Below, piece by piece: positions 29,215 through 38,324 of a DNA stretch of 64,000 bases. This DNA is from CAUZIB01 sp963663925 (GTDB lineage: Bacteria > Acidobacteriota > Vicinamibacteria > Vicinamibacterales > UBA8438). The stretch is from positions 2,666,001 through 2,730,000 of the forward strand of contig OZ250139.1 in NCBI GenBank assembly GCA_965237405.1, written 5' to 3'. How positions within the stretch are numbered: position 1 is the first letter of the stretch; each line of letters opens with the position of its first letter. The notes under the pieces are model-generated. The model did not search any database. It was not told where the DNA came from and worked only from the letters and a program-made list of their open reading frames with translations. The translations under genes were made by a program, and so were the position numbers.

Positions 29215-29476
29215 TTACGCTGAAGCTCTCAAGGCTTGGGAGATGAAGATCAAGAAGAACGCAAGAGCCCTTCGGACGCTCAAGCCTCAATCGGTCCTCA
29301 CGGTACATTATGAAGACCTTGTACGTAAACAACGCTCAACACTTCAAGAGGTTATGGTCTTCCTCGGCTTGGAGTTTGAGGAGGCCCTTCTCACCTATCC
29401 GGTAAGGTCCGATCAAATCGGTATCCACAAGCGTTCGTCGTTCGTTGGTAGCCCGGCAACCGAAGACTCTATATAA

Positions 29477-29751
29477 CCTACCCGCCGGCCCATCAGAAAG
29501 TGATTAATGCGTTAGTCGTTGAGCGTATGATCATCTGTCTAACCACGCGATTCCTCTGAACAACTCGAGGCAACATCGACGCGCAGTCTCACACTTGACG
29601 GGCGAAAGAGCTCGCGAACACGTCCTTCGCGATCATCGCCGACGAGTGCTGAACCGCTGAAAACAGCCTGTTGTAGCGAGAGACAAGCTGGCTCACGCGC
29701 TTCGCCGAGGATTGTGTTTCGAAAACTGCGCGGAACTGAATCCTTGACGGT
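29477..29751. other. Intergenic region, possible short minus-strand remnant
   Basis: No complete gene. A minus-strand frame at 29589-29780 includes VSRYNRLFSAVQHSSAMIAK and overlaps the 3' end of the sulfatase-like gene by about 29 bp; it may be a fragment but nothing supports a function. Confidence 0.3.
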
Positions 29752-32649
29752 TTAATTCGACCGGACGGAGACGCGATCAACCTTCACACCAGGCGCCTCC
29801 TCTATCACTGACTCAAAGTTGAAAATAAGCGAACTAATGCGCGGACGCTCGGGATCGGCTGGAATCTTCCACACCACGTCCTGATACGTATCGCCCCAGA
29901 GCATCTGGTCGCCGAGCAGCTGCCCATCGATCTCGACGTTAACCACCTTATCTCGGTCCTCCGCAGCTGACAGTCGCACAAACAGCTGTGACCCATTTGA
30001 TGGAAGCGCCATGAATACCACAGCCTGGCCGTGACCCCAGACGAAACTAACTTCTCGCCCGTCAACGTCCTCTGTCACGTTGCGTGACCACCCTGGACCC
30101 AGGTGAGGACGCGCATCATCGTCACCCAGATTAATTGTGGCCGCAGTTAACTCAAGATCGGGGTCTAGGATTGAGCGCTCATAGACCCACCCCGTGCCAG
30201 CCAGAACATCCCCTTCGATCGCAAATATATCCAGGCGACTCAGATACCCTTCCGGAAATCGCTCGGCTCTTGCGTGGTACATTCCATAGGTACGACGTCG
30301 TGGGACGGTCGGGTCTTGTTCGAACATGGACTGGCCTACGAACGAATGTGGAAACCCGAGAAGCTCGAAGACCGTCGACGGAAGGTCTGTGTGTGTGGTT
30401 GGTGCTTTCGAAATGGTCAGTGGCCCACTCCGCCGAGGAGGCTTGACGAGCATTAGCGCCTTCGCCATTCCAACCACTCGCTTTAACCTGGTGCCAGATT
30501 GTGTGCCGTTGACCTCGTATATCAGCGGGGTCGAAGGCCTCATACCAGAAAACAAGCGATCATTGATGGCACCAGAAAATCCTCTGGGCTCAAGATCCGT
30601 GCCGTGATCCGAAGCTACGATGATCAAGCTTTGGTCGTAGATGCCGAGTGCGCGCAAGCGCTCAAGAAACCTCGAGACTAAACCAACTGCACAACGTGAT
30701 TGGGCCAGGTATCCCTCCCGCGAAAACCTCATCTGGCCCAGATACGCGCACGTTGCGTCGACAACCACTGGACGGTGCGGAATGCCGAGATGGATGAGCT
30801 TGAATACCGGTTGGGCACGGTCCACGGTGATGCGGTCGATGAACTGGCTAAAGAACGCCTGTGAACTCACGGCCTCGTGGCGTCTTTCGTTTGCCACCGA
30901 GTCCTGGTTTCCTGCCCAAAAAATCTTGGTAAACCAGTCAGGCCGGTTGTCGAGCAAAACCTTCACGGTGTGCGGTACGTGCCGGAACACCGAAAGCTCG
31001 ATCAGTTGCCTGGCCGTGAACTTTCGGTAGTCATCGATCCCCACATACGGCTTCCGAATCGTCATCCGGACCGTGGGCAGCCCACTGCCTGACTCGTCGG
31101 GAGGAAACCAATCATCGACCCAGGCCGGTGACAAAATTGATACGATGTCGATCTCGTAGTGGTGTTGCTGTAACCCCTGTAGTATGGAAGCTTCCTCAAA
31201 GGCGTCGTTCACGAACTCGGGTACCGGGCGATCGTTACGGTAGGCCTGTCCGGTCAGCATCGCAGGTATACTGACGGACGTCGTCGGAAAGGTGCCCGCA
31301 TGGTCGGTGAAGTACACGAATCCACGAAACTGTTCTTCGAGCGACCCCCGATCATCCTCGAGGAGCTCAGTAAATAGATCCGACTGGAACTCATCCAAGA
31401 CCACGAAAATGACGTTCTCCTTGGCTGAAAACTGGTAGACCTCCGGCGGCGGCTCCGACCACTGGACTCGGCGCTCCGCGCTCTGCCCTACTACGATCGC
31501 AGCGACCTGCAAGCCAAGAAACAATAAGCTGGCGAAGGGCACGACCCGAATGATGCGCTGATGAAAGATCACGGACACTATGAGACCGACTGCCCAGATG
31601 CCGAGTTCGTACGGGACACGCCATGCGAGCTGACCAAGATCAATGTCACTACCATCGAGCACGCCGTAGTTCCCGACCCAGAGGTTGCCCTGTGCCCAGA
31701 ACAGCAGACTCAGACCGAAGAGCACGACAGCGTACAGGCGCAACAACCGGTCGGACAGAAAGACACCCGGCGCCATCAGGCACGCCCACGACGATGCGAC
31801 GACGGCAATGAGCCACGGAGCTGCAATGTCATGGAATGGCAACGAAAACTCGTCAATGTTCCACGCATAAATAGTGTGGGCCCCGACTAGAAATAAGACG
31901 CTCGCTAACAACAGCACCGGTAGACCCAGCGTGTAAAGTCGACGCCACACATCTCGCATGGTCATCGCCAAAACGGCCTGGTACCATCGAACGACCCCGG
32001 TCCAGATCCATGGTCCGAACAGCACCACACAGGTGGCTGTGAGCCCTGTGGACCACACGAAGATGACGAGAAACGGCAAGCCAAACGCTGCTACGCCAAA
32101 CCAATAGCCCAATTTCCCGGGATCCGCTGGAAACAACCGGATCGAACTAAGAGGTCGTGGCAACGCTCCCACCGGAGCCCACTGCACCTTCAAGGCACGG
32201 GCACCTTTCCACTGCTGATAGTCAATCGAGAGTCGGTGCGCGCCCTCGGCAAGCATGACGGTTTGAGAAATGGTGTGCATGCCGACCGCTGGCCCTCGTC
32301 GAAGCACTTCCGTACCGTCGACCGTCAGCACGACCACGTCATCGGAACCCGCATAGAAATCGACAATCTCTGGATGCGGTGAAAACCACACACCTTCCCA
32401 CCGCACGCGGTGGAACCGCGTCGGCAACTCACTTTGTTCGTCAGTAAAGGCGAGGTCAATGCTGGTGGTATCTACTTCGAACAATGGCGCGGTACCACTC
32501 TCCAAATCAACGTAGAAACTTCGTGTGAGGCCGGTCGGTGGAGCGACGCTGCGAGCGATGAGCAGGAGAACTGTGAGGAGCACCGCGACACCAAGGTTTC
32601 CGAGTCCGATTCGCACGAAACGACGCCCGCCGATCAGTGGAAATTTCAT
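29752..32649 (-). CDS. Large membrane sulfatase/phosphoglycerol-transferase-like protein with PA14-like domain
   Basis: About 965 residues from ATG 32649. One N-terminal helix (LGVAVLLTVLLLIARS), then a PA14-like beta domain around residues 60-180 (FYAGSDDVVVLTVDGTEVL, GAHRLSIDYQQW). Several transmembrane helices follow to about residue 390. Next is an alkaline-phosphatase-superfamily domain: NVIFVVLDEFQSDLF (metal Asp), GTFPTTSVSIPAMLTG (Thr nucleophile region) and IIVASDHGTDLEP (Asp-His). A C-terminal beta region follows. It probably transfers or removes a phospho- or sulfo-type group on a surface glycan at the periplasmic face. The domain order is unusual. Confidence 0.75.
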   Translation of the reverse strand: MKFPLIGGRRFVRIGLGNLGVAVLLTVLLLIARSVAPPTGLTRSFYVDLESGTAPLFEVDTTSIDLAFTDEQSELPTRFHRVRWEGVWFSPHPEIVDFYAGSDDVVVLTVDGTEVLRRGPAVGMHTISQTVMLAEGAHRLSIDYQQWKGARALKVQWAPVGALPRPLSSIRLFPADPGKLGYWFGVAAFGLPFLVIFVWSTGLTATCVVLFGPWIWTGVVRWYQAVLAMTMRDVWRRLYTLGLPVLLLASVLFLVGAHTIYAWNIDEFSLPFHDIAAPWLIAVVASSWACLMAPGVFLSDRLLRLYAVVLFGLSLLFWAQGNLWVGNYGVLDGSDIDLGQLAWRVPYELGIWAVGLIVSVIFHQRIIRVVPFASLLFLGLQVAAIVVGQSAERRVQWSEPPPEVYQFSAKENVIFVVLDEFQSDLFTELLEDDRGSLEEQFRGFVYFTDHAGTFPTTSVSIPAMLTGQAYRNDRPVPEFVNDAFEEASILQGLQQHHYEIDIVSILSPAWVDDWFPPDESGSGLPTVRMTIRKPYVGIDDYRKFTARQLIELSVFRHVPHTVKVLLDNRPDWFTKIFWAGNQDSVANERRHEAVSSQAFFSQFIDRITVDRAQPVFKLIHLGIPHRPVVVDATCAYLGQMRFSREGYLAQSRCAVGLVSRFLERLRALGIYDQSLIIVASDHGTDLEPRGFSGAINDRLFSGMRPSTPLIYEVNGTQSGTRLKRVVGMAKALMLVKPPRRSGPLTISKAPTTHTDLPSTVFELLGFPHSFVGQSMFEQDPTVPRRRTYGMYHARAERFPEGYLSRLDIFAIEGDVLAGTGWVYERSILDPDLELTAATINLGDDDARPHLGPGWSRNVTEDVDGREVSFVWGHGQAVVFMALPSNGSQLFVRLSAAEDRDKVVNVEIDGQLLGDQMLWGDTYQDVVWKIPADPERPRISSLIFNFESVIEEAPGVKVDRVSVRSN

Positions 32650-32816
32650 GGCAGCTTCAGAGACTACATACAAATCGGAGTCCAGCGTCGACGCCACCGG
32701 CATCCTCTGTGAGCGGCGCTCCGACACGGTCGAGAAAGACCAACCAAAGTACCGTCTGAACGTCGTACACGTTAGCGATGAACACCTTAGCGGTCGGGAG
32801 AAAAGGTCAAGAATAT

Positions 32817-34022
32817 CTAGCGTAAAATGGTTTTGTACAAGTCTAGCAGCTCCTTCGCAATGACCCCGGGAGCATATCGCTCGGCGAATGCTGACGCCCG
32901 CATCGGGTTGTGCCGCCAGTGCTTATCGAGAATTTGCGACAGTGCCCACGCTAGAGCTTTTGGACTGGCCGGCGGCACGACTATACCGATTCCCTCGTCT
33001 GGAACTGCGGCCGCAACCCCGGTCGTTTCGGTAACGACAAAAGGAGTCCCAACAGCTGCAGCTTCAATCGCAACCTTGTTATGGGATTCGAGATGGGAAG
33101 GAATCGCTACAACGTCAGCCGCGGCCAGTAGGTTAATGCTGGCAGTTGGAGCAACTGGACCCAGAAAATTGACTCTCCCTCGCACTCCCATGTCGGTAGC
33201 GAGCCGAACGAGATGCTCGGCATAGTCACCGATCGGTTTAACGGTTAAGGACGGTCCCGCAACCACCAACCGGCCCTTAGATAGCAACGCGAGCGCCTCG
33301 ATCAAGACCTCGAGACCCTTGAATGGATGAAGCCTTCCCAGTGTAACGATGACAGGCTCACCGAACGTTCCCAGTTCTTTGTCAAGTGCCGCCCTCTCAC
33401 TCTGCTTCCGGCGCGTGCGTGCTTCGACAGATTCCTCAGCTGCCGCCACGGTCTGGTTCGTTACACAGATCGGAACCACTCGGGAAACCCCACGAATACC
33501 AATCGCAGCAACCTCTGTCTGCACTAGCGACGAGCTACAACGGACGGCATCGGCGCGCCGAAGTGCCCAGGAGACAAGCGCTCGCGGCAGCATGAACCTA
33601 CGAAAACCGTAATGGGCCTGAGGGACCACAAGTACGTCCTCACCCATGGGCTTCAGGACAAGCTTCCCTTTCCAACCAGAAAGTGACGCTGCCGCCAGTG
33701 CCGTAACACCGTCAGGGTATGCGTTTTCAACGTGCAGAATCTCGACCTCGTCGCCGTGGTTTAGTAGATAGCGCCTCAGTGCAGCGGCGTCGGGCAGTAG
33801 AAGCCGAGTTCTGAGAGCGCTCGCAGAGACACGGCCCAGATGCTTCCACCCGCGTGAGTGATTCAAGTGGATTGCATGACCGTCCATGTCTTGACCATCC
33901 AGACCAACCGTCAAGAAACGGAAATCGTGACCAAGCGAAACGATTGCCGAGCCTAGGTCCTGGTAGACCTGCCAGCCCAACGAGTTAGCCCGTAATCTGG
34001 GCATAAACATTCGAATCCGCAT
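32817..34022 (-). CDS. Glycosyltransferase family 4
   Basis: 401 residues. MRIRMFMPRLRANSLGWQVY opens the acceptor domain and HVENAYPDGVTALAAA follows. The donor domain has VIVTLGRLHPFKGLEVLIEA, GRLVVAGPSLTVKPIGDYAE and HLESHNKVAIEAAAVGTPFV with the EX7E motif. Separate from the sulfatase-like gene by about 170 bp. Substrate unknown. Confidence 0.88.
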   Translation of the reverse strand: MRIRMFMPRLRANSLGWQVYQDLGSAIVSLGHDFRFLTVGLDGQDMDGHAIHLNHSRGWKHLGRVSASALRTRLLLPDAAALRRYLLNHGDEVEILHVENAYPDGVTALAAASLSGWKGKLVLKPMGEDVLVVPQAHYGFRRFMLPRALVSWALRRADAVRCSSSLVQTEVAAIGIRGVSRVVPICVTNQTVAAAEESVEARTRRKQSERAALDKELGTFGEPVIVTLGRLHPFKGLEVLIEALALLSKGRLVVAGPSLTVKPIGDYAEHLVRLATDMGVRGRVNFLGPVAPTASINLLAAADVVAIPSHLESHNKVAIEAAAVGTPFVVTETTGVAAAVPDEGIGIVVPPASPKALAWALSQILDKHWRHNPMRASAFAERYAPGVIAKELLDLYKTILR

Positions 34023-34267
34023 CGATCTATGGTCCCTCCGGAACGAACCACTCTAAGAGAAAGGTGCTGTCTCAACCTGCCGCTAACACTGAAAATACAG
34101 CCGACGACGATCATGAGCGCTATCACCTGGACCAGCAAGGTCGGCCACAAGCGAATAATCAGCAAGACAACCATTATGGCGACACTGACCACGAATACCT
34201 TAGCAGCGAATGCGCAGGACCCGCCGAACCCGTAGTGCAATCTCGCCATGAGCGGGGCGATGATCAA
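33953..34267 (-). pseudogene. Fragment of a polytopic membrane protein
   Basis: 104 residues with two strong hydrophobic segments (FVVSVAIMVVLLIIRLWPTL and LLVQVIALMIVVGCIFSVSG). Upstream in a shifted frame there is LDLYWVLLET, which could be the preceding part, so a gene of the flippase or polymerase type may have been truncated here. The 3' end overlaps the start of the downstream GT4 by 70 bp, which argues against an intact gene. Confidence 0.35.
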
Positions 34268-34869
34268 GAGTCTCCAGCAATACCCAGTAAAGGTCTAGTT
34301 CGCGCTAGAATCCATGGCACGGACACTCGTCAAACGCCGATCCTTCCGCCTGCGGCCAACTTCCCAAGAGCCGGATAGTGAACCACATCCTCAAATGCGA
34401 CTACTAGACCGGGGTCGATGCCAATCTGGCATTGACCTAATTCAAGTCTCCTGTGCCTATCGACGGTGAAACCGACATGGCTCAGGTCGTTGTTAGCGCA
34501 GCCCGCTGGCTGAAGCGACTGGCGCCATGGCTACCGATCACAATGTTGGTGGTCGCAGTCATCGTCAACGTCATCCTGCAAATTCGTGTGGGCGGTGGTG
34601 GTTTCAGTGTCCTGTGGTGGATGGTCGCATTACTTGTTTCTGTGCTTGCCGGGACGAAAACACCAGGGCTCGCCCTGTTGGTGCTCGTATTTCTACTGCC
34701 AGTCATGCCGTATTTTCGGTACGACGTATGGCCAGGCAAGTCATTGCCATCCCTAATCGGGGCGACCGTGCTCATAGGTGTGGCGTTCAGATCTAGGGCG
34801 TCTTTGGGGCGCCCCAGGGTTTTCTTGGACACTTGATTGCGAGAGAGTTCTCGTAGGAGGAGTGTCGAG

Positions 34870-35229
34870 ATGGAGAAGCACGATCAGGAGTCGGCGGTGG
34901 CGGAGGGAGGCCGGAGGGCGACCGGAGGGGGCCGGTTTTCAGTCGGTCGCAAGAGCGCCGTGGTGATGTGCTTGCTGCGCGGGGAGGATCTCGAGTCCGT
35001 GTCGCGGGAGTGGAGGATCACGGCGGCGCGGGCGTCGCAGTGGCGCGATCAGTTTCTGGCCGCGGGCCAGGCGGGCCTGAAGAGCCGAGCGACGGATGCC
35101 CGGGGTGAAGACAACCGTCGGCTGCGGGCCAAGGTCGGCGAGCTGCTGATGGAGAACGAACTGCTCTACGCGAAGGTGGACCAGCTGGAGGCCGGCTCCC
35201 CTTTGGCCCGGAGGAGGTCGACGCGATGA
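34870..35229 (+). CDS. IS3-family OrfA (DNA-binding subunit), copy 1
   Basis: About 119 residues from ATG 34870, nine bases after AGGAGG. SVGRKSAVVMCLLRGEDLES and VSREWRITAARASQWRDQFL form the helix-turn-helix; the C-terminal part has a leucine-zipper-like helix ending with ENELLYAKVDQLEAGS. The stop overlaps the orfB ATG by ATGA, and orfB lies in the -1 frame, so the fused transposase could form by frameshifting or OrfB by reinitiation. Confidence 0.88.
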   Translation: MEKHDQESAVAEGGRRATGGGRFSVGRKSAVVMCLLRGEDLESVSREWRITAARASQWRDQFLAAGQAGLKSRATDARGEDNRRLRAKVGELLMENELLYAKVDQLEAGSPLARRRSTR

Positions 35230-36120
35230 GTGGCGCCCATTCGATCTCCACCCGTCGGGCGTACGGCGTGCAGCGGATCTACCGCGTGTGGGAGCGGGCG
35301 CGGTCCAGCGTCTACGCGAGGCGTCACGCGACGAGGTCACGCGCGCCGTGGTGTCGCCGCGCGCCGGTCGGTGCCGCCCCGGACGAGGTGCTGGTCGGCC
35401 ACATCCGCCGGGTACTCGAAGCCTCGCCGTTTCATGGCGAGGGGTACCGCAAAGCCTGGGCGAAGCTGCGGGTCGCGGGGATCCGCACCTCGAAGGAGCG
35501 GGTGCGGCGGTTGATGCGGGAGCACGACCTCCAGGCCCCGCACCGCGCGGGGCACGCGCACGGCCCGAAGGCGCATGACGGCACGATCACCACGGAGGCC
35601 CCCGATGTGATGTGGGGAACGGACATGTCGGCCACGGTGACGGTCGGCGAGGGGGCGGCGTTCGTGTTCGTGGCTGTCGATCACTGTACGACCGAGTGCA
35701 TCGGCCTCCATGCGGCCAAGAGCGGGAGCCGGTTCGAGGCCCTGGAGCCGATCCGCCAGGGCTGTCCGGGAACGCTTCGGCACCATCGCCAAAGGTGTCG
35801 CCAGCGGGCTTCGTCTTCGTCACGACCACGGATCGAACTACCTGGCCGATGACTTCCAACGGGAGATCAAGTTCTTTGGTATCGAGAGCTCACCGAGCTT
35901 CGTGCGGGAGCCCGAAGGGAATGGCGTCGCTGAGCGCTTCATCCGCACACTGAAGGAGAACGTCTTGTGGGTACGGAGCTTCGAAACGATCGAGGAGCTC
36001 CGCCTCGCCTTGCTTGAGTTCAAGCGGACATACAACGAACAGTGGATGCTTGAGAAGTACGACTATCGAAGCCCAGCCCAGGTGCGACGCGACCGGGTCT
36101 GGCTAGACGCGGCAGCATAG
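35226..36120 (+). pseudogene. IS3-family OrfB transposase, copy 1, frameshifted
   Basis: DDE integrase with Asp in VMWGTDMSATVTVGEGA, Asp in LRHDHGSNYLADDFQ and Glu in EGNGVAERFIRTLKENV. Compared with the intact copy at 57636-58529, this copy has an extra T in gggctgtccggg near 35763, which splits the protein into 35226-35852 and 35710-36120. Confidence 0.88.
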
Positions 36121-37209
36121 AAGTGATTACCTTCAAACCACTGTCCAAGAACCCTGGGGCGGTACACAGGTCTACATCCCGGACTTCCCGATCACGACCC
36201 TTCGAGAGCCAGTGTCTGGCCTCTTCCATAACCCGGTCGGACTTTCACTGCTCATGACCCTCGCAGCACCCGTGGCGCTTGCGATAAGTCTCCGCCCAAC
36301 GCGAATCGCCTGGCTCAGGCCACTCGCAGTTTCTACCGTTGTGCTCATTGCGCTGATATTCATACCAATTGAACAGCGGTCGGCACACTTGGGCGTAGCG
36401 GTCGGTGTTGCGTACACGCTTGCCTCATCCGGCTTGGTCCTCGCGCGAAGCAACAGGCCAGCCTTCCGGAGGCTCATCGTCACGACGGGGGTGATCGCCG
36501 TCCTACTCGCTCTCGGGCTCGCCGGTGCCTTCGCGCGGACGTCGCAATGGCAACAAGTCCGGACCGCTATGAGTCACGCGCCGCTCTCGACCGTGTGGCT
36601 GGGAACCGGAGTTCGGCAGGAAACGAATCGACTTGCACTCTTCATGGTCAGCGATCGGCTCTTCGGAGGATACGGTATTGGAGGGTTTGAGGCAGCCCTC
36701 CCCGCCTACTACGAGAGGCATGGTCCATCCGTTCGACGGTATGACTACCACAGCATCCTGAACCACCCACTTCATATGTTCGTCGATTTGGGAATCTTCG
36801 GCCTCGCGGGTAATCTATGGCTGCTCGGTGCGTTCTTCATACCATCACTACGAGGAGTCTTCGTACGGGCTGGTCCACAGGGCGATGAAACGGGAATTGA
36901 TCCGACGGCTCTTGGGTGTGCCGGAGGAGCTGTTGCAGTGTTGGTCCTGTCACTCTGGACCGCCGAATGGCTCTATGACCCGTCGATTAGCGTAATGACT
37001 TTCGTGCTCTTGGCGCTAGCCATCCCACAGTCAAATGTCACTGGAAGCAACCGACCAACAGCGACGGTATGGGCAATCTTAGCCCTACCCCTGGCACACG
37101 TCGTCGCATTCACGATGGGCATTTAAATGTCCCGCGCGGGATTGAATAGAGCTCTACATCGTCGGAGGCCGAGGAATCGTGCGAGCAGCCTAGATAGGGA
37201 AAGATGTAG

Positions 37210-37815
37210 ATGAAAGTCTTTATTGATCTTGGTAGTCACCGAGGAGAAGCCATCGCTAGATTCATGGCTTCTTCTGAGTATGCTCCTGAGTGGGTCATTC
37301 ATGCCTTTGACCCAAACCCATACCTCCCGATGGCATATCCTGATGGCGTGATAAAGCATCGCATGGCCGCTTGGATTAAAGATGGAGATATCGATTTATA
37401 CCTAAACCCTGAGAAGCCTACTGGTAACAGTTCCTCCGTATTGGAGGACAAACTGACAGGGCATCTCGATAAAGAACACCCGATATTTGTTCCATGTATA
37501 AACATCGGTGCATGGATTAAAGAAAGCTTTCAGAACAGCGATACAGTGATCCTCAAAATGGATATTGAAGGTGCGGAATATAGAGTCCTTGAATCGATGC
37601 TTGCGGATGGCTCACTGGAATATGTAGACAGGCTTTACGTTGAGGCACACAGTAGGAAAGTATTGGTAAGTGACGAAGACAGTGAGGCGCTACTGGAAAG
37701 AGTCCGTCAGGTAACTGATCTTCGCGCAGACTATATCGAGTCTTCGAAGATCAAAGCAGGCAAGAAACGATGGCACGAACTCAACCCCAACCCTCCACCC
37801 AAAATCGCACCGTAA
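37210..37815 (+). CDS. FkbM-family methyltransferase
   Basis: 201 residues. MKVFIDLGSHRGEAIARFMA is the SAM-binding loop; WVIHAFDPNPYL is motif II; VILKMDIEGAEYRVLESM is the FkbM signature. The family methylates hydroxyls of sugars and polyketides, often O-methylation of glycans. The gene looks richer in A and T than its neighbours and stands alone, suggesting separate acquisition. Start codon chosen at 37210 following a purine-rich GGGAAAG. Confidence 0.88.
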   Translation: MKVFIDLGSHRGEAIARFMASSEYAPEWVIHAFDPNPYLPMAYPDGVIKHRMAAWIKDGDIDLYLNPEKPTGNSSSVLEDKLTGHLDKEHPIFVPCINIGAWIKESFQNSDTVILKMDIEGAEYRVLESMLADGSLEYVDRLYVEAHSRKVLVSDEDSEALLERVRQVTDLRADYIESSKIKAGKKRWHELNPNPPPKIAP

Positions 37816-38324
37816 CGGAGTTTAGCCGACTCTTTAGTTGACGCTCTCCACCTGACGGGCTCGTGATTTTTTCGCGGGTCTTCTGGTCAACGCTAAGTTT
37901 GTTTATCTGAGCCTGTACATATGAACTCAGATACTGACACTTCCTCAGAGAACAACACTAGAGTGCTGTCTTGTCCGATTTAATGAGGTTGTCGAAGTAA
38001 GGATCAAGGCTGTTCGCCTGCTCAACAATCGAGTCTTCATAGTGACTAGGACCCTCAACGCTGTCATTGGACGTCACACTGGGCATGCGCGGCCGTAGGA
38101 AAATTGCACAGCCGGGACATACCCCAACCATTTTCTCCTTCCATTTGGTGCCGCTCTTCGTGTATTCCGTTCGACGTCGCGATTGCTTTTCCCATTGAGC
38201 GGCTGCGTTGAGCATCACTGTCAGCTGGGTGTGTGTGGTCAAACCAATCATGACCAATCAGCCCGCTTGTTCGAGAGATTTCCCGCCGGTTTCCCCCTGT
38301 GGCGGCATGTGCAGATTATCCTGT
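37816..38324. other. Gap of about 500 bp with a doubtful minus-strand ORF
   Basis: A minus-strand frame from 37958 to 38257 could encode about 99 residues including KWKEKMVGVCPGCAIFLRPR (CxxC) and a polar, acidic tail. I recognise no family and no ribosome binding site, so I do not call it a gene. The rest of the gap is featureless and relatively A/T rich. Confidence 0.3.

Larger units (their letters stand above)
25743..29476 (+). pseudogene. Sulfotransferase split by two insertion sequences and at least one frameshift
   Basis: The N-terminal part starts MRRQQKAILIGGASKSGKTL, the PAPS 5'-phosphosulfate loop. After a frame change between about 25925 and 26070 the gene continues to 26233 (TTWWEKPWGRLAEKLW, KLRGLCFP). 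It resumes after IS30 at 27474 (GLDHAQIKQHFRILDEL, KRFWVKESTG, VKVIHMVRNGRDVAYLRARQ, the 3'-phosphate motif). The last part after the IS256-type element begins EALKAWEMKIKKNARAL and ends ATEDSI at 29476. Removing each element with one target duplication joins the frames exactly (QRYA plus EALKAW). It once transferred sulfate from PAPS to a sugar hydroxyl or amino group; now inactive. Confidence 0.85.
34805..36166 (+). mobile_element. IS3-family insertion sequence, copy 1 (no target duplication)
   Basis: About 1362 bp beginning TGGGGCGCCCCAGGG and ending CCCTGGGGCGGTACA, with TG...CA termini typical of IS3. Inner inverted repeats match (gccccagggttttcttgg against the reverse of ccaagaaccctggggc). 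The flanks (gtctt and caggt) do not match, unlike copy 2. The orfB gene carries a 1-bp insertion, so this copy is probably not autonomous. Confidence 0.9.
34453..37126 (+). pseudogene. O-antigen ligase/polymerase-like membrane protein interrupted by IS3
   Basis: The N-terminal part (to 34804) has three or four hydrophobic helices (PITMLVVAVIVNVIL, PGLALLVLVFLLPVMPYF). After the IS3 element the frame resumes with TTLREPVSGLFHNPVGLSLL, then EQRSAHLGVAVGVAYTLA, and the Wzy/WaaL periplasmic block LFGGYGIGGFEAALPAYYER and HSILNHPLHMFVDLGIFGLA. No target duplication flanks the element. The part that normally holds further helices before the GLFHNPVG segment is missing, so the insertion was probably accompanied by a deletion. 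Family members join O-antigen to lipid A core or polymerise repeats. Confidence 0.78.

Noticed and set aside
35337..35792. Minus-strand frame opposite IS3 OrfB
   Set aside because: Shadow frame of the transposase, repeated in inverted form at the other IS3 copy.
37130..37141. tcccgcgcggga palindrome after the ligase as terminator
   Set aside because: The 12-bp palindrome has no loop and no T run after it, and is too short to support a terminator call.
37958..38257. 99-codon minus-strand frame with CPGC
   Set aside because: Protein-like in part, but no start signal, family match or operon context, so left as a note in the gap entry.
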